NCBI GenBank assembly: GCA_020047835.1
Contig: JAIFNJ010000066.1
Span: 1-6,348, forward strand
Reading direction: 5' to 3'
Length of the DNA stretch: 6,348 bases
DNA from: Bacteroidota bacterium
Lineage (GTDB): Bacteria; Bacteroidota; Bacteroidia; Bacteroidales; SZUA-534
The translations under genes and the position numbers were made by a program. Numbering within the stretch: the first letter of the stretch is position 1; every line of letters starts with the position of its first letter. Shown here piece by piece: positions 1 to 6,173 of this stretch. The notes under the pieces are model-generated. The model made no database searches, was not told the origin of the DNA, and worked only from the letters and a program-made list of their open reading frames with translations.

Positions 1-73
1 TCATGCATTTAAAAAGATATGGGAGGTAATAAACATATTCTGACTTTAATTACTCATTTTAGGTAAAAACAAT

Positions 74-81
74 TATTTTTG
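74..81 (+). promoter_or_regulatory. Probable -7 promoter box for yebC (TATTTTTG)
   Basis: The octamer TATTTTTG fits the Bacteroidota housekeeping -7 consensus TAnnTTTG exactly. It lies 34 bp before the yebC ATG, which would give a leader of roughly 30 nt. I do not see a good TTG/TTTG -33 element at the usual 17-23 bp spacing, so the call rests on the -7 box and its position. The leader that follows is A/T-rich without a Shine-Dalgarno site, as is usual in this phylum. The rest of positions 1-73 shows nothing I can assign. Confidence 0.45.
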
Positions 82-115
82 CAACGTTAAAAAAATGAAC
101 TAAATAAAATATATT

Positions 116-823
116 ATGGGACGTGCGTTTGAATACAGGAAAGCGGCTAAAATGAAGCGTTGGGACAAGATGTCGAGGATTTTTCCAAAATTGGGTAAAG
201 CCATAACTGTGGCAGCCAAAGAAAGTGGCCCCGACCCCGAAACCAATGCCAAACTGCGGACAGCCATTCTGAATGCCAAAGCACAAAATATGCCTAAGGA
301 TAATATTGAGAATGCAATAAAAAGAGCTGCCGGAAAAGATGCGTCAACCTTTATTGAGATGAATATTGAGGGCAAAGGTCCACATGGAGTATTAGTATTT
401 GTTGAGTGTATGACCGATAACACCACCCGCACCACAGCCAATGTAAAATCGTATTTTAATAAAGCCGGTGGAAGTCAATCGCCCAATGGTTCGCTGGAAT
501 TCATGTTCAACCGTAAAACCGTAATAGAATTTGAAAAGCCGGACGGAATGAACCTTGAAGAGCTGGAACTAGAATTAATAGACTCCGGATTAGAAGAGGT
601 AGATGAGCACGAAGGAACCGTATATGTGTATGGCGATTATACTCAATTTGGGGTTTTAACTCACGCTTTTGAACAAAAAGGTATCGCTGTAAAAGCAACC
701 TTGCAGCGGATTCCTACTACACCGGTTGAATACTCTGAGGAGCAATTGGAAGAAATTGAAAAAATGCTTGACCGTTTGGATGAAGATGAAGATGTTCAAG
801 CGGTTTATACTAACATTGCTTAG
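116..823 (+). CDS. yebC: YebC/PmpR (TACO1) family protein
   Basis: This encodes a complete 235-residue YebC-family protein, close to the usual 235-250 aa. The N-terminus MGRAFEYRKAAKMKRWDKM is the Bacteroidota variant of the canonical opening (MAGHSKWANIKHRK elsewhere). Family signatures are clear: GPDPETNAKLRTAI (about 38-51), NMPKDNIENAIKRAAGK (58-74), a GPHGVLVFVE strand (88-97), DNTTRT (101-106), FNKAGGS (114-120), ELELIDSGLEEV (150-162) and an acidic C-terminus ending DVQAVYTNIA. Historically these proteins were annotated as transcriptional regulators (PmpR in Pseudomonas). Work on mitochondrial TACO1 and bacterial YebC instead supports a ribosome-associated role in translating difficult stretches such as polyproline, so a regulator label should be treated with caution. 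The ATG at 116 is chosen because it starts the conserved N-terminus. The gene appears monocistronic, with its own -7 box and a strong terminator, and is convergent with sfsA. Confidence 0.95.
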   Translation: MGRAFEYRKAAKMKRWDKMSRIFPKLGKAITVAAKESGPDPETNAKLRTAILNAKAQNMPKDNIENAIKRAAGKDASTFIEMNIEGKGPHGVLVFVECMTDNTTRTTANVKSYFNKAGGSQSPNGSLEFMFNRKTVIEFEKPDGMNLEELELELIDSGLEEVDEHEGTVYVYGDYTQFGVLTHAFEQKGIAVKATLQRIPTTPVEYSEEQLEEIEKMLDRLDEDEDVQAVYTNIA

Positions 824-844
824 CAAAACCAACATTAAAATACA

Positions 845-875
845 AGCCTCAGGAAATGACTTTCTGGGGCTTTTT
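845..875 (+). terminator. Intrinsic terminator of yebC
   Basis: An 11-bp stem is formed by 845-855 (AGCCTCAGGAA) and 861-871 (TTTCTGGGGCT), with two G-T wobbles and a 5-nt loop (856-860). A run of five T residues (871-875) overlaps the base of the stem and is followed by AATT. It starts 22 bp after the yebC stop. On the opposite strand the sequence after the stem is only an interrupted T-rich run (TTGTATTTT), so it could serve weakly as a terminator for the convergent sfsA, whose stop codon is about 40 bp away. No other sfsA terminator is visible. Confidence 0.85.
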
Positions 876-913
876 AATTCCCAAAATATAGAATTATTGG
901 CTTTCAATAGCTT

Positions 914-1612
914 CTAAACCGATAGAAATGTAGGCAGCTCTTTATCTAAAAAAATTCCTGCAGGTGAAACCACTGCTTGCATGGCAATTACTTCAACTCC
1001 ATTTTCAACAGCTGTTTGCAATGCCTTGGCATATTCCGGGTCAACAGAAGAGGCAGGGCCAAATTTTGAAACATCCATGCGCTGAATGATGTATAGCATA
1101 ACCGACCGATATCCTTGCTTTTTGGCATCTATTAGTGTTTGTAAATGTTTCTTTCCCCGTGTGGTAACGGCATCGGGGAATAAGGCAAAATCGCCTTCTT
1201 TCAGGGTAACATTTTTTACCTCCACAAAGCATTTTTCTTGGGCATTTTCGCAATATACATCAAACCGGCTATCGCCAAAAGTAACCTCTCTTTTAACTGT
1301 GGTATATCCGCTCAATTTGTCGATTTCATTGTTCTTGATGGCTTCAAAAGCCAATAAATTTGGCCATGCCGTATTTATGCCCACCCATTTTTCATTAATG
1401 AGAATCATTTCCCAGGTAAATTTTGTTTTGCGCGACGGATCAGCTGCCAGCGACAAATAAACTTCGGCACCATCCACCAAGCAGCTTTTCATGGTACCTG
1501 AATTGGTACAATGAGCTATTACAATATCACCATTATCGAGTTTAATATCGGCTAAAAACCGCTTGTAACGTTGAATAAGTGTTCCGTGAATTAGGGGTTG
1601 CTGAAACTGCAT
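914..1612 (-). CDS. sfsA: SfsA family protein (sugar fermentation stimulation protein homologue)
   Basis: This is a complete 232-residue SfsA homologue (E. coli SfsA is 234 aa). It shows the family's two parts: an N-terminal OB-fold-like region with RYKRFLADIKLDNGD (15-29), HCTNSGTMKSCL (34-45) and LSLAADPSRKTKFTWE (53-68), then a C-terminal restriction-endonuclease-like domain. The nuclease-like core is intact: FDVY (117-120), FVEVKNVTL (129-137) carrying the E-x-K pair E131/K133, and FPDAVTTRGKKHLQTL (145-160), followed by VDPEYAKAL (190-198). In E. coli the gene was linked to maltose metabolism and DNA binding. The fold suggests nucleic-acid binding or cleavage, but the cellular role remains uncertain. 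Its ATG overlaps the stop of the upstream lipoprotein gene in a TAATG junction, so the two are probably cotranscribed and translationally coupled. The family call is firm, the function is not. Confidence 0.94.
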   Translation of the reverse strand: MQFQQPLIHGTLIQRYKRFLADIKLDNGDIVIAHCTNSGTMKSCLVDGAEVYLSLAADPSRKTKFTWEMILINEKWVGINTAWPNLLAFEAIKNNEIDKLSGYTTVKREVTFGDSRFDVYCENAQEKCFVEVKNVTLKEGDFALFPDAVTTRGKKHLQTLIDAKKQGYRSVMLYIIQRMDVSKFGPASSVDPEYAKALQTAVENGVEVIAMQAVVSPAGIFLDKELPTFLSV

Positions 1613-2091
1613 TACCAGCTCATTTTTTCCCAGCCCACCCGGTCGAGAAACGATTGGATGGAATACTCCAATTGGGTTAGGCTTTCCGGAGCTCCGGAAT
1701 AATCTTTTATCTTTTTTTCCTTTCCCTGATAGGCAAAATAAACATAACGGGTAGGTAGATTACTTTCGGTGCCAGAATATTCATTGTTGAATTTAAAAAA
1801 ATCAGCAACCACAAACGCATTTAAAAGTTGTTTGTATTCCTCGGCTGATAAAGTTCGCATATACTTACCGCTTTTATCCAGATTCTTTTTAGCTTCCAAA
1901 ACCATTTGTTTATTCGAAAAAAGTTCAATGGAGTATTCCGGATCCAACGAATTATTTCCGGGGGTTTGGTAATAAGCTATGGTAAGTATTGATTTTGATT
2001 CAACCATTCCAGCTTCAGTAGTTTTGCTTGTAACATTACAGCTGGTTATGAAGATTGTGGTAAAAAGAATAACCGCTCCTAGTTGTTTCAT
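1612..2091 (-). CDS. Small predicted lipoprotein, DUF6438-like
   Basis: A 159-residue protein begins with a type II signal peptide: MKQ, a hydrophobic stretch (residues 5-15) and the lipobox ITSC with Cys18 as the predicted lipidated residue. The mature part has a short linker (19-32), then a compact domain with a beta-rich start (ILTIAYYQT; YSIELFSNKQMVLEAKKN), the pattern SGKYMRTLSAEEYKQLLNAF (74-93), FFKFNNEYSGTES (98-110), and a C-terminal helix SLTQLEYSIQSFLDRVGW. That order (a strand pair, 'G.Y...L..eey..L...f', 'f.f...Y', 'K.I.DY.GAPESL..LE..I..FLD...W') resembles the DUF6438 family of Bacteroidota envelope proteins, whose function is unknown. I infer this from pattern memory and have not searched for it. 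No acidic surface-export motif follows the Cys, so a periplasm-facing lipoprotein is most likely. It is the first gene of a unit with sfsA and has a good promoter 26 bp upstream. Confidence 0.85.
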   Translation of the reverse strand: MKQLGAVILFTTIFITSCNVTSKTTEAGMVESKSILTIAYYQTPGNNSLDPEYSIELFSNKQMVLEAKKNLDKSGKYMRTLSAEEYKQLLNAFVVADFFKFNNEYSGTESNLPTRYVYFAYQGKEKKIKDYSGAPESLTQLEYSIQSFLDRVGWEKMSW

Positions 2092-2116
2092 TGCATGCTG
2101 CTTTTAGATGTTGCAG

Positions 2117-2148
2117 CAAAGATGCAGAATAAAATGCTCTAAAGCAAT
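2117..2148 (-). promoter_or_regulatory. Promoter of the lipoprotein-sfsA unit (-33 and -7 boxes)
   Basis: On the minus strand ATTG (2148-2145) is followed by 20 bp and then CATCTTTG (2124-2117). This is one mismatch from the Bacteroidota -7 consensus TAnnTTTG, with a -33 TTG at normal spacing. Transcription would start near 2110, leaving a short leader of about 20 nt before the ATG at 2091. It is the best two-part promoter match in the window. Confidence 0.6.
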
Positions 2149-2226
2149 ACGTTCAACAGATGATTTGATGTTAACAGCTGAAATCAGCTACAAAACCAAA
2201 TTCAAATTATCCGTGTTTTCCTCTTT

Positions 2227-3129
2227 TTATGCAACTACCTGTTGAATGTTCGATTCGATTATAATATTGGTTGAGGGTCTTTTTGCTGAACCAATATTTC
2301 CTCTTTTTAAATAAAATACAAAATAACATTTAATCAAAATCCAAATTTTAAAGATGTCTGTAACCCGAATCCGCTGGTTTATTAAAACAGATGCTTGCGT
2401 TTGTTTAATTCGACTCAATAATTCTAAATAGTAGGAATAAGCCAGATAAACTCCTAAACGTGAATTCATTGGTAAAATAACAATTCCTTTTAACGCCTCC
2501 CTAAAATCATTACTTATTTCATTTTCAATGGCTATTTTATCATTAGGCGTAAATTGATTAAAATCAACATTTGGAAAATAGGTGCGACCTCGGGTTTCAA
2601 AATCGGACTCCATATCACGCAAAAAATTTACCTTTTGGAATGCTTCGCCCAATTTACGAGCTGGATTAACCAACTCATTATATTGTTTGGGATTCTGTTG
2701 GCAAAAAACCTGAAGGCACATTAAACCAACCACTTCCGCAGAACCATAAATATAAGTTTGATACTCTTTTGCATCATATTCTTTTTTGGTTAAATCCATT
2801 TCCATGCTACTTAGAAATGATTCAACCAGATGTTTTTCAATTCCGAAGGTATTTACCGCCCATTGAAAACTATGAATGATTGGATTGATGCTGATTCTAT
2901 CTTGAATGGCTTGATAGGTTTCCTCTTTAAACTTTTGTAATAACTGTTCTTGATTGTGCCCATAAAATGTATCTACTATCTCATCGGCAAAACGCACAAA
3001 TCCATAAATAGCATATATAGCATCCCTAACTGAACCATGAAGCAACCGCACTCCCATTGAAAATGAACTACTGTAATTTCTGGTTGTTTCCTTACTGCAT
3101 TTTAATGCATTTTCAAGATAAAGATCCAT
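2227..3129 (-). CDS. crtB: Phytoene synthase
   Basis: This is a complete 300-residue member of the squalene/phytoene synthase family, which joins two geranylgeranyl diphosphates head-to-head to make phytoene, the first committed carotenoid step. Both magnesium/diphosphate-binding Asp motifs are present: DEIVD (49-53, preceded by YGFVRFA) and RDMESD (171-176) within the signature around GEAFQKVNFLRD. Other family landmarks are YSSSFSMGVRLL (19-30, substrate-binding start), YIYGSAEVVGLMCLQVF (126-142) and GRTYFP (181-186). The C-terminal section has a hydrophobic stretch IWILIKCYFVFYL (262-274), fitting a peripheral membrane association. The start at 3129 gives the usual N-terminus. It lies inside the end of crtI with a 17-bp overlap, so translation is probably coupled. 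Squalene or diapophytoene synthases share the fold, but the adjacent crtI makes phytoene the best substrate call. Confidence 0.93.
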   Translation of the reverse strand: MDLYLENALKCSKETTRNYSSSFSMGVRLLHGSVRDAIYAIYGFVRFADEIVDTFYGHNQEQLLQKFKEETYQAIQDRISINPIIHSFQWAVNTFGIEKHLVESFLSSMEMDLTKKEYDAKEYQTYIYGSAEVVGLMCLQVFCQQNPKQYNELVNPARKLGEAFQKVNFLRDMESDFETRGRTYFPNVDFNQFTPNDKIAIENEISNDFREALKGIVILPMNSRLGVYLAYSYYLELLSRIKQTQASVLINQRIRVTDIFKIWILIKCYFVFYLKRGNIGSAKRPSTNIIIESNIQQVVA

Positions 3130-4600
3130 AGCTTTTTACAATTTGATTTACGGTTAATTTTGCACTTATCATAGCCATTGGAAGGCCTGTACCAGGAACC
3201 GTTGATGCCCCGGTATAAAATACATTTTTGAATTTTTCGTCCACATTTTTAGGCCGGAACCAGGCCATTTGCTTAAGTGTATGACCTAACCCTAATCCAC
3301 TTCCTTTGTAAAGATTAAAAGTAGTTTCCCACTCGTCGGGGGCAACAATGGTTTTTGTGCGTATTTTATCGGAAATTACCTGACCGGTAATTTGCTCAAA
3401 ATCACGAATTATTTCATTGCCAAACTGCTCCTTATTACTCCAGTCGGGTATCATACGCAAGTCGGGTACCGGACAAAGGAAAAACAAAGCTTCACCATCG
3501 GCAGGAGCCGCATTGGTATTGTTTTTTGAAGGAATATTTACATAATAATACGGCTTATCGGTTTTAAAATCAGAGGTGTACACCTTATTGGCATATTCTT
3601 TAAAATTATTACCTAAAAAATAATTATGCTGCCCCAATTGGTCCAGTTTACCTTCAATGCCAACATACATGGTGAAAGGTGCCATAGTCCATTGTTTGGA
3701 ATTCAGCTTTTTTTCGGAAAAAGCAGGCCGGTTAAAAACCTTGCCTCTAAAAAGAGCGGCATCGGAATTAATTACAAATAAATCAGCTTTCCACGATGTT
3801 CCATTTTGGTCGATCAGGCTTTCCAAAGTTCCTGAATTAGTTACTTCAAACGTTACAATTTCAGTATTAAAATGAAAAGTTACTCCCTTTTCTTTCAGAT
3901 GCCTTACCAGTCCCTCTACAATTTCATACATTCCACCCTTAACGTTGTGATACCCGTCGTGCATAAACTCCGTGTAAGAAAGCAAGGTGTAGATAGCTGG
4001 CGTGTTAAACGGTGTACCTCCTAAAAAGAACGATACCAGTGATATGATTTCCTTCACTTCATTGCTGTCGAAATGCCTTTCCACCTCTTGCCAAAAAGTA
4101 CGCATCAACTTGGGCAGGTGTTTGGGTGGAACACTCATTAAAGCCCATACATAGGCATAAAAATTATCGAAGTTCCGCTTAACAATTTTATCGATGGTGT
4201 CGTGAAACAGTTCCCCCGATTCTTCCATATATTTTTTAAACTTTCGCTCAAAATCGGGTTCTATCTCTTTAAATTCCTGAGCTAATTTTTCCGGTTCGCG
4301 GAATAACTTGTAATGCTTTCTACTTCCTCTAAAATAAACATGGTATAATGGATTCAGTTCCTGAAACTGGAATAGCGGCGAAAGATTGCAGTCTTTAAGC
4401 AATTCATCAAACTCATAACTCATGCTAAAAAAAGTAGGTGCCATGTCAAAAGTATAGCCTTCCTTTTTAAGTTGATTTAGCCTTCCTCCCGCTTGATGAA
4501 ATTTATCAAGCATAACTACTTCATAGCCTTTATTCATCAACCGTACCGCCGATGCTAATCCTGCCAGACCTGTTCCTACTATAATTACTTTTTGTTTCAT
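3113..4600 (-). CDS. crtI: CrtI-type phytoene desaturase
   Basis: This is a complete 495-residue flavin-dependent carotenoid desaturase (typical CrtI about 490-510 aa), predicted to convert phytoene stepwise towards lycopene at the membrane. The N-terminal Rossmann motif is GTGLAG (9-14), followed by GGR (38-40) and FDMAPTFFSM (51-60). The middle contains FFLGGTPFNTPAIYTLLSY (191-209), HDGYHNVKGGMYEIVEGLV (214-232) and VINSDAALF (276-284). The C-terminal FAD/substrate signature NVFYTGASTVPGTGLPMAM (459-477) is complete. Two positions differ from the common pattern: Asp32 ends the second beta strand where Glu is usual, and Ala54 replaces the Gly of the D-x-G-P motif. It is the first gene of a leftward unit with crtB and is divergent from crtD. 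Product length (neurosporene or lycopene) cannot be read from sequence. A diapophytoene desaturase is a less likely alternative. Confidence 0.9.
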   Translation of the reverse strand: MKQKVIIVGTGLAGLASAVRLMNKGYEVVMLDKFHQAGGRLNQLKKEGYTFDMAPTFFSMSYEFDELLKDCNLSPLFQFQELNPLYHVYFRGSRKHYKLFREPEKLAQEFKEIEPDFERKFKKYMEESGELFHDTIDKIVKRNFDNFYAYVWALMSVPPKHLPKLMRTFWQEVERHFDSNEVKEIISLVSFFLGGTPFNTPAIYTLLSYTEFMHDGYHNVKGGMYEIVEGLVRHLKEKGVTFHFNTEIVTFEVTNSGTLESLIDQNGTSWKADLFVINSDAALFRGKVFNRPAFSEKKLNSKQWTMAPFTMYVGIEGKLDQLGQHNYFLGNNFKEYANKVYTSDFKTDKPYYYVNIPSKNNTNAAPADGEALFFLCPVPDLRMIPDWSNKEQFGNEIIRDFEQITGQVISDKIRTKTIVAPDEWETTFNLYKGSGLGLGHTLKQMAWFRPKNVDEKFKNVFYTGASTVPGTGLPMAMISAKLTVNQIVKSYGSLS

Positions 4601-4626
4601 GCCATCAATTTGCTATTTTTAACACT

Positions 4627-4645
4627 ATAAACCAATTGGGTTTAT
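4627..4645. promoter_or_regulatory. Operator-like inverted repeat between crtI and crtD
   Basis: ATAAACC (4627-4633) and GGTTTAT (4639-4645) are perfect 7-bp inverted arms around a 5-bp centre, and the inner CCAATTGG (4632-4639) is also palindromic. The repeat sits in the 93-bp region between the divergent crtI and crtD starts, and its right arm overlaps the probable crtD -7 box by three bases. Size and placement suit a dimeric regulator that could control both directions. No regulator gene is in the window, and the short A/T-rich arms could arise by chance. Confidence 0.45.
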
Positions 4646-4650
4646 TTTTG
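4643..4650 (+). promoter_or_regulatory. Probable -7 promoter box for crtD (TATTTTTG)
   Basis: TATTTTTG matches the Bacteroidota TAnnTTTG box exactly and ends 43 bp before the crtD ATG. A second, weaker match (TGTTTTTG, 4656-4663) follows it and has a TTG (4636-4638) 17 bp upstream, so the true start could be at either. No convincing -33 element is seen for the first box. For the leftward crtI direction I find no good consensus promoter in this intergenic region. Confidence 0.4.
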
Positions 4651-4693
4651 TTTAATGTTTTTGATATTTTATTAGACACTTTACAATTCATTG

Positions 4694-6160
4694 ATGAAAC
4701 AAGTTGTCGTAATTGGTTCTGGTATTGGTGGAATAGCTGTTGCTATCCGACTTGCAATTAGGGGTTATAACGTTACAATATATGAAAAAAATCCGAATGC
4801 CGGTGGTAAAATTGCTGAAATCCGGGAAAAAGGATTTCGCTGGGATACCGGACCATCGCTATTTACCTTGCCGGAATTAGCCTATGAATTGTTCGAACTT
4901 TGTGGTGAAAATCCTGAAACCTACTTGCCCTATAAACGAATTGACCCTATTTGTAACTATTTTTACCCGGATGGAATTCGATTTAAAGCATGGGCCGAAG
5001 CGGAAAAATTTGCTGCTGAAATGGAAACCAATGCTGGAGAACCTGCTAAAAACACCCTAAGCTTTTTAAAAAAATATAAAGAACTTTACGAAATAGCTGC
5101 GCCGGCCTTTTTATTCAACTCGTTTCAGAAACTTTCCAATTTTGCAAAACCTGAATTCCGAAAAACCTTGTTTAAACTGCATAAACTCGACTCCCTGACT
5201 ACTATGTTTAAACGAAACAGCAACTGGTTTAAAACCCCGTATGCTGCGCAGTTATTTAACCGGTATGCCACTTATAATGGGTCCAATCCTTACCAAATAC
5301 CGGCTACCTTAAATATGATTGCTCACTTAGAACACAATCTGGGAGGTTATTTTCCTGAAAAAGGGATGTTTCAGGTGAGCCAATCACTCTTTGAACTGGC
5401 AAAAAGACAAGGAGTAACCTTTCATTTCAATTCACCGGTTGAGCAGGTAATTTATGAAAATAAAAAAGTAACCGGTGTTGAGGTAAACGGCAATTATATA
5501 TTAGCTGACATAGTTATTAGCAATTCCGATGCCGCCACTTTTTACAATAAATTGATGCCAAATGTGAAAAAACCACCGGCAGTTACCCGCCATGAATTAT
5601 CAAGTTCCGGCATAATATTTTATTGGGGTGTTAATCAGAACTTTCCTGAATTGGAACTGCACAATATTTTGTTTAGTGGAAATTATAAAGAAGAGTTTGA
5701 AACCCTTTTCCAGAAAAAAAACATATACCACGACCCAACCGTTTATATGTTTATTAGCTCAAAACTTATTCCTGAGGATGCACCGGCAGGATCTGAAAAC
5801 TGGTTTGTAATGATTAACGCTCCGGCTAATTACAACCAAAATTGGGAATCGCTGGTTCAGGAAGCACGAAAAAACATAATCAGGAAAATAAAATCACACC
5901 TGGGGATTGATATTGAAAAACACCTTGTTTGCGAACATCAGGCAACCCCGGTTACTATTGAGCAACAAACTGCATCGTGGAAAGGAGCCCTTTACGGAAA
6001 TTCGTCGAATGGAATGCTCAGCGCTTTTAACCGACATGCCAATTTCAGCCGAACTTTTAAGAATCTTTATTTTGTAGGAGGCAGTGTTCATCCGGGTGGT
6101 GGAATTCCCCTATGTTTGTGCAGTGCTAAAATTGTTGATGATTTAATTTCTAACCCTTAA
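4694..6160 (+). CDS. crtD: CrtD-like carotenoid 3,4-desaturase (CrtI superfamily)
   Basis: This is a complete 488-residue flavin-dependent desaturase paralogous to the neighbouring CrtI but clearly of another subfamily. The N-terminal FAD motif is GSGIGG (8-13) with Glu31 ending the second strand, then GGK (37-39) and FRWDTGPSLFTLPELAYELF (48-67). The stretches YNGSNPYQIPATLNMIAHLEHNLG, IIFYWGV, ENWFVMINAP and GALYGNSSNGMLSAF, plus the C-terminal NLYFVGGSVHPGGGIPL, are the pattern I associate with Bacteroidota CrtD, the 1-hydroxycarotenoid 3,4-desaturase of saproxanthin/myxol synthesis. A CruF-like gene begins 13 bp downstream, and CrtD normally acts after CruF hydration, which supports the call. 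I chose ATG 4694 because the reading frame one codon earlier begins with TTG, and the family starts directly with M-K-x-V-x-V-I-G. A second phytoene, zeta-carotene or other carotenoid desaturase remains possible. Confidence 0.8.
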   Translation: MKQVVVIGSGIGGIAVAIRLAIRGYNVTIYEKNPNAGGKIAEIREKGFRWDTGPSLFTLPELAYELFELCGENPETYLPYKRIDPICNYFYPDGIRFKAWAEAEKFAAEMETNAGEPAKNTLSFLKKYKELYEIAAPAFLFNSFQKLSNFAKPEFRKTLFKLHKLDSLTTMFKRNSNWFKTPYAAQLFNRYATYNGSNPYQIPATLNMIAHLEHNLGGYFPEKGMFQVSQSLFELAKRQGVTFHFNSPVEQVIYENKKVTGVEVNGNYILADIVISNSDAATFYNKLMPNVKKPPAVTRHELSSSGIIFYWGVNQNFPELELHNILFSGNYKEEFETLFQKKNIYHDPTVYMFISSKLIPEDAPAGSENWFVMINAPANYNQNWESLVQEARKNIIRKIKSHLGIDIEKHLVCEHQATPVTIEQQTASWKGALYGNSSNGMLSAFNRHANFSRTFKNLYFVGGSVHPGGGIPLCLCSAKIVDDLISNP

Positions 6161-6173
6161 CCAATTGCTACTT

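Noticed and set aside
2..43. Short open frame ending in TGA as the C-terminus of an upstream gene
   Set aside because: Thirteen codons at a window edge, with no recognisable sequence, cannot be distinguished from chance.
656..917. Open frames across the end of yebC and the yebC-sfsA gap, on both strands
   Set aside because: They run through the yebC coding region and the terminator hairpin and show no family features.
1086..1460. 124-codon open frame on the plus strand inside sfsA
   Set aside because: It is wholly antisense to a well-conserved SfsA coding sequence, lacks any recognisable domain and has no promoter or start context. It is a shadow frame.
2176..2189. Hairpin AGCTG-AAAT-CAGCT after crtB as a terminator
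   Set aside because: The stem is only 5 bp and neither strand has a T-run after it. It does not qualify as an intrinsic terminator, and no better one is visible for crtB.
4691..4693. TTG codon as the start of crtD, one codon before the ATG
   Set aside because: It would add only one extra Met before a normal ATG that begins the conserved M-K-x-V-x-V-I-G N-terminus, so ATG 4694 is simpler.
4694..6160. crtD as a recent tandem duplicate of crtI
   Set aside because: The proteins share the fold and the FAD motifs but differ through most of their length and carry different subfamily signatures, so the divergence is ancient rather than a local duplication.
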